Shown here: piece after piece, positions 34,897 to 37,969 of the stretch
Layout: every line of letters begins with the position of its first letter
Position numbering within the stretch: position 1 is the stretch's first letter
Assembly (NCBI GenBank): GCA_000224765.2
Contig: AGAU01000097.1
Coordinates: 1 to 37,969 of the forward strand
Reading direction: 5' to 3'
Origin: SAR324 cluster bacterium JCVI-SC AAA005
Lineage (GTDB): Bacteria; SAR324; NAC60-12
DNA: 37,969 nt
Notes under the pieces: model-generated
Database searches by the model: none
The model's input: only the letters and a program-made list of their open reading frames with translations
What the model was told of the DNA's origin: nothing
Translations under genes and position numbers: made by a program

Positions 34897-36050
34897 ATGT
34901 CTAACAATAAATATCCTGAATTCGTTCCGATAGAACCGAATTGGAATCCAAACACCATTACAGTTCAAGCGGGCCGTCCCGCACGAGTCGCTGGCGCTCC
35001 CATGAACACGCCCATTACTCTCTCTTCTACCTATGTTCACACTACTGACCTTGGGTACGGTCGAGATGGTAACCAGAGTTGGGGAGCACTTGAGGAAGCT
35101 CTCGATAAACTGGAAGGTGGAATCGCTACCACATTTTCATCTGGGCTCGCAGCCGCAACCGCTATTACTGATCTTATTGTTCCAGGTGGCACTTTGTTGG
35201 TACCGACTGGTGCGTACTACGGCGTGAAGAACATTTTCGCGCGCCTTGAGATGCACAAACGCCTAATCGTACGCCTCATTGACGTTGGAAATACTGACGA
35301 CACAATCGCAGCACTCAAAGGTGCAGACGCAGTATGGATGGAATCCGTCACCAATCCAACCTTAGTCGTTGCTGACATTGCTGCCATCGTCAACGAAGCG
35401 AAAAAGCTGAATATCCTCGCAATTGTCGATTCCACTTTCGCTACGCCACTTCGTCAACGTCCGCTGGATTTCGGTGCCGATATCGTCCTGCAATCTGTGA
35501 CAAAATTTCTTGGCGGACATTCTGATCTCCTGCTCGGAGCAGTCATCTGCAAATCAAACGCACACGCTGAGTTCATGGTGAAACATCGACAAGACTTCGG
35601 GGCAATCCCCGGAGGATTGGATGCTTTCCTTGCGTTGCGCGGTCTAGAACCCTTGCCGTGCGTCTTGATCGCTCTGAAACCAATGCCCTAGAGCTAGCAA
35701 AACGATTGAGAGACCATCCCAAAATCAAGAAAGTCAATTTTCCTGCTTTGCCAGGTGATTCCCAGCATGATAAGGCGACCAGAGTCCTTCCAAACGGTTG
35801 TGGTGGGATGCTTTCCTTCGAAATTGATACTACGCCTGAAGGATTAGACCAAATTCTTCAATCGCTCAAAGTCATTAGTCACGCAACAAGTTTGGGGGGA
35901 GTAGAGAGCCTCATTGAACGCCGATCTCGTTACGAAGCAGAACGTGAAGCAGAAGTGCCCATGACGCTTTGTCGATTTTCGGTAGGGATTGAAAACGTTG
36001 AAGATTTGTGGAGTAATCTTGTGTCTGCAATTTCTGGGGTCCTGGGTTAG
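34897..36050 (+). pseudogene. Cystathionine gamma-synthase-family PLP enzyme, one-base frameshift
   Basis: Cys/Met-metabolism PLP enzyme. The first frame gives 250 in-family residues: FSSGLAAATAI, TGAYYGVKNIF, SVTNPTLVV, VDSTFATPL with PLP-contacting Asp178, and SVTKFLGGHSD with the Schiff-base Lys203. It breaks at GGTCTAGAACC near 35645: the first frame runs on to a stop at 35691, while the family sequence RTLAVRLDRSETNALELAKRL continues in the next frame to 36050 (including SLGGVESLIERRSRY). Adding one base gives 384 codons, a normal length. Both halves look well preserved, so this is either a recent mutation or a sequencing error. If intact it would act in cystathionine, homocysteine or methionine-related chemistry; the exact substrate is not decided. 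It is a second member of this family in the window. Confidence 0.8.
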
Positions 36051-36369
36051 CCCAAACTAACTTTCAAATTCCCCTAAATTAATGACTCCTTGATAAAACA
36101 ATTCCACTGGTAAGAGGTAATTGCAGGTAGAGATTTCACCAGATTTTACCCGGTAGTTTCGCAATTATGTGTGAAAAATTCGGTTCGGCACATACAGCGT
36201 CATTGATCCAAATTTTATCCACACTTCTTTGCCGCTCCTTGCCCAAATACAACTTAAGGAATAACTGATAAGGCTAGCGGAGTAACAACTGGTTAAACGC
36301 TCAATTGATCTACCTAGCATCTAACCAGTCTGATCCGGGTTGCGCCAAAACAGACTCCGCCCTTCCGCA
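36051..36369. other. Intergenic region, nothing recognised
   Basis: About 320 nt between the frameshifted PLP gene and a leftward orphan ORF. It contains one perfect DnaA-box sequence TTATCCACA (36215-36223) with no further boxes nearby. No terminator or RNA is evident. Confidence 0.4.
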
Positions 36370-36645
36370 TTAGAATGCATTCGGATGTATGCACTTTGGA
36401 AGTACTAGATAGGAATGACTGACTTGAGCTCTGTAAGCCTGCCCAGAGCAGCTGCCACCTAACCAGCTTGGTAGACGCAACCAACTTTGCTTAACAAATT
36501 TTGGGTCCAATCTCAGGTAACCTGTAGCACCTGAGTTTGTGACCAGACTGGCTTTTGTACGGAAATGATTCAGAAGGTGGGACTTGCGTTGGCGCTCGAT
36601 GTTGCGGACAAGATTCTCAACTGAGGCTGTTTGCTTGACTGACAT
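36370..36645 (-). CDS. Hypothetical protein, 91 residues
   Basis: Possible gene supported by a good ribosome site: GGAG lies 7 nt before the ATG at 36645 (MSVKQTASVENLVRNI). The protein is basic and polar with no membrane segment; its middle contains LRLDPKFVKQSWLRLPSWLGG and its tail has two cysteines (GGSCSGQAY, LPKCIHPNAF). No family recognised. Upstream lies a very AT-rich stretch that could serve as promoter. It may be a species-specific small gene or a chance frame. Confidence 0.4.
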   Translation of the reverse strand: MSVKQTASVENLVRNIERQRKSHLLNHFRTKASLVTNSGATGYLRLDPKFVKQSWLRLPSWLGGSCSGQAYRAQVSHSYLVLPKCIHPNAF

Positions 36646-37155
36646 AATAAACTCCATGTTTTGAGTAAGCATCATGCTTATGATGGATTCGCTGAATCCA
36701 GTGTCATGAGGTTGTTGATCAGGAATGAACTCACCAACCTTTATGTGACATTAATATTACATTAAATTTGTATATAACGTCAATAAAAATTTTATTATTT
36801 TTATGATAAAATTTTAAAATTTTGATTTTATTTATTTAAATTTTACAAATTAATAAAAATTTTATTTATTTAACAGTTAAATATTTAATCCGGATGAAAT
36901 TTTTGAGAAACCAATCCTAGCTTTTGAGGTGACTTGAGAAAAACCAAAGTTTGAAGAGGAATTACAGATCTCATTCACAGCCAATCGAGGTTCTTTGGCA
37001 ATAAATTTTGCTTTTTTACACGTCGGGGCTTGCCAATCATGCACAGAGCAATGAGATTGGTGCGGAGCTTTGTCAGCCAATAGCCCTTAACTTTTTTGAT
37101 GAACCGCGATCTTTGGATTCGATTGATTCTTGGTATCCTGACTTAAGGAATGAGC
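36646..37155. other. AT-rich intergenic region
   Basis: About 500 nt. Positions 36745-36890 are almost wholly A and T with repeated AATAAAAATTTTATT units (near 36781 and 36851), likely curved or easily melted DNA. The rest, 36891-37155, has a leftward 67-codon frame (36877-37080) without a convincing ribosome site. No RNA recognised. Confidence 0.5.
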
Positions 37156-37969
37156 ATGCAGCACGTTGAGTTGAAATCCTTTGGGCTCCCCCGGGAGGTC
37201 TGCAAAATGGTCGATGGACCAAAACTCGGTTCACCCTCAGCAGATGAGGTCAATCTTCGAATCGAAGCAGCGCCCATCAACCCTGCAGAAATTCTGATCA
37301 TGGAGGGGAAATACGCTTCTAAACCGCCCTTACCTGCTAGGCTTGGCATAGAGGGAGTACAAACCATCACGGCGCTCGGGGATGGTGTCCAAGGCTTTGC
37401 TGTGGGAGATCGTGTGATGAGCATGGGTAGGGCAAATTGGGCCCAAGAGATTAAAGTACCAGCATCCACTTTGATCAAAGTATCAACTGAAGCAGACTGA
37501 CTTCAAATTGGGATGCTCAAGGTCAACCCAGCTACCGCTAAATTCATGCCGGATCGCTACGTTGATCTCAAACCTGGTGATTGGGTCGTCCAAAACGCCG
37601 GAAATTCAGGGTCGGTCGATACTTGATTTAATTGGCAAAAGCCAAGGGAGTTCACTCCATCAACATTGTTCGTCGTGAGGGACTAGAACAAGAGTTAACC
37701 GAAATAGGTGCGGACTTAGTAATTGGTTGAGGGAGAAGATCTTTCAGAAAGAGTCGGGGCGGAGCTAGGAGATGCCAATATTCCCTTGGAGATTGATGCA
37801 GTCGCAGGAAAAGCAACTCTCAACCTTGGAGGCATTTTGAATGAGGAAGGAACTGTCGTCAATTATGGGCTACTGAGCGGGGAACCGTGTCAATTGACTG
37901 CGGACATGGTGGTTTTCAAAGGAATCACACTGACTGATTTCTGGCTTACCAAAACCTTGGGGGGGGGGG
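37156..37969 (+). pseudogene. MDR-family quinone/enoyl reductase, broken and cut by the window edge
   Basis: Zinc-independent medium-chain dehydrogenase/reductase related to NADPH:quinone reductase and 2-enoyl reductase. The start (ATG 37156, AAGGA upstream) leads to the catalytic domain: INPAEILIMEGKY, LPARLGIEGV, VGDRVMSMG. Then lesions accumulate: TGA at 37498-37500; a one-base loss near 37610 at the NAGNSGVGRY nucleotide-binding turn; TAA at 37629-37631; and a second shift near 37726. Between lesions the family sequence continues (LKVNPATA, KGVHSINIVRREGL, EIDAVAGKATLNLGG, NYGLLSGEP). The final G run is not protein-like. Either a real pseudogene or poor-quality contig-end sequence; several lesions in 250 nt next to a homopolymer end favour the latter in part. 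Confidence 0.75.

Noticed and set aside
36215..36890. Possible replication origin: a DnaA box (TTATCCACA) followed by an AT-rich tract
   Set aside because: Only one box found, 500 nt from the AT tract, with no dnaA, parAB or other origin-associated gene nearby.
36877..37080. Leftward 67-codon frame
   Set aside because: No ribosome site or family features; begins inside sequence with no other coding signs.

Overview
The window reads as chromosomal DNA of a free-living Gram-negative bacterium, most likely a proteobacterium. It encodes periplasmic binding proteins with signal peptides, an outer-membrane beta-barrel, enzymes of amino-acid and menaquinone synthesis, and almost no mobile DNA. GC looks mid-40s by eye (not computed). 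The mixture (Rhizobium-type glycerol ABC transporter, menF/menD, CRY-DASH, PAS proteins) would suit a marine lineage such as SAR324, but that is a guess. The 38 kb length and the run of Gs at the right edge suggest a fosmid- or contig-sized piece with weaker sequence at its ends.

Left part (1-9250): glycerol uptake and oxidation. A 5'-truncated glpD-like gene overlaps a SorC-type regulator. Facing them is the operon glpV-glpS-glpT-glpP-glpQ-glpU: binding protein, two ATPases, two permeases and a small membrane protein. glpP carries a one-base frameshift in a homopolymer. A small unassigned gene lies beyond glpV.

Middle (9256-27889): biosynthesis and housekeeping. A leftward operon runs ilvB-ilvH-ldcA-small membrane ORF-two-part cystathionine gamma-synthase-like protein. 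It is divergent from a Fur-family regulator, which is followed by an ArgH-type lyase. Then come a DegT-type aminotransferase, a decayed PAS-domain pseudogene, a TlpA-like thioredoxin, typA/bipA, a CRY-DASH photolyase, and menF-menD followed by a divergent shikimate-kinase-like gene. An outer-membrane protein is convergent with the last of these.

Right part (27890-37969): more accessory. It holds a small winged-helix protein, an AfuABC/FbpABC-type ABC importer with a fused double permease, a secreted histidine phosphatase, a small membrane protein made of two 40-residue repeats, a frameshifted cystathionine gamma-synthase-family gene, an AT-rich stretch with an orphan ORF, and a broken quinone-oxidoreductase-like gene at the edge.

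The observations most worth following are: the segregation of ATPase-motif defects into one composite site of GlpS/GlpT; the duplicated-domain PLP enzyme in an ilv operon; the shikimate-kinase-like protein lacking the substrate-binding Arg; the exact 40-residue repeat protein; and the frameshift in glpP at a stop-start junction. No CRISPR array, complete insertion sequence, tRNA or rRNA was seen.
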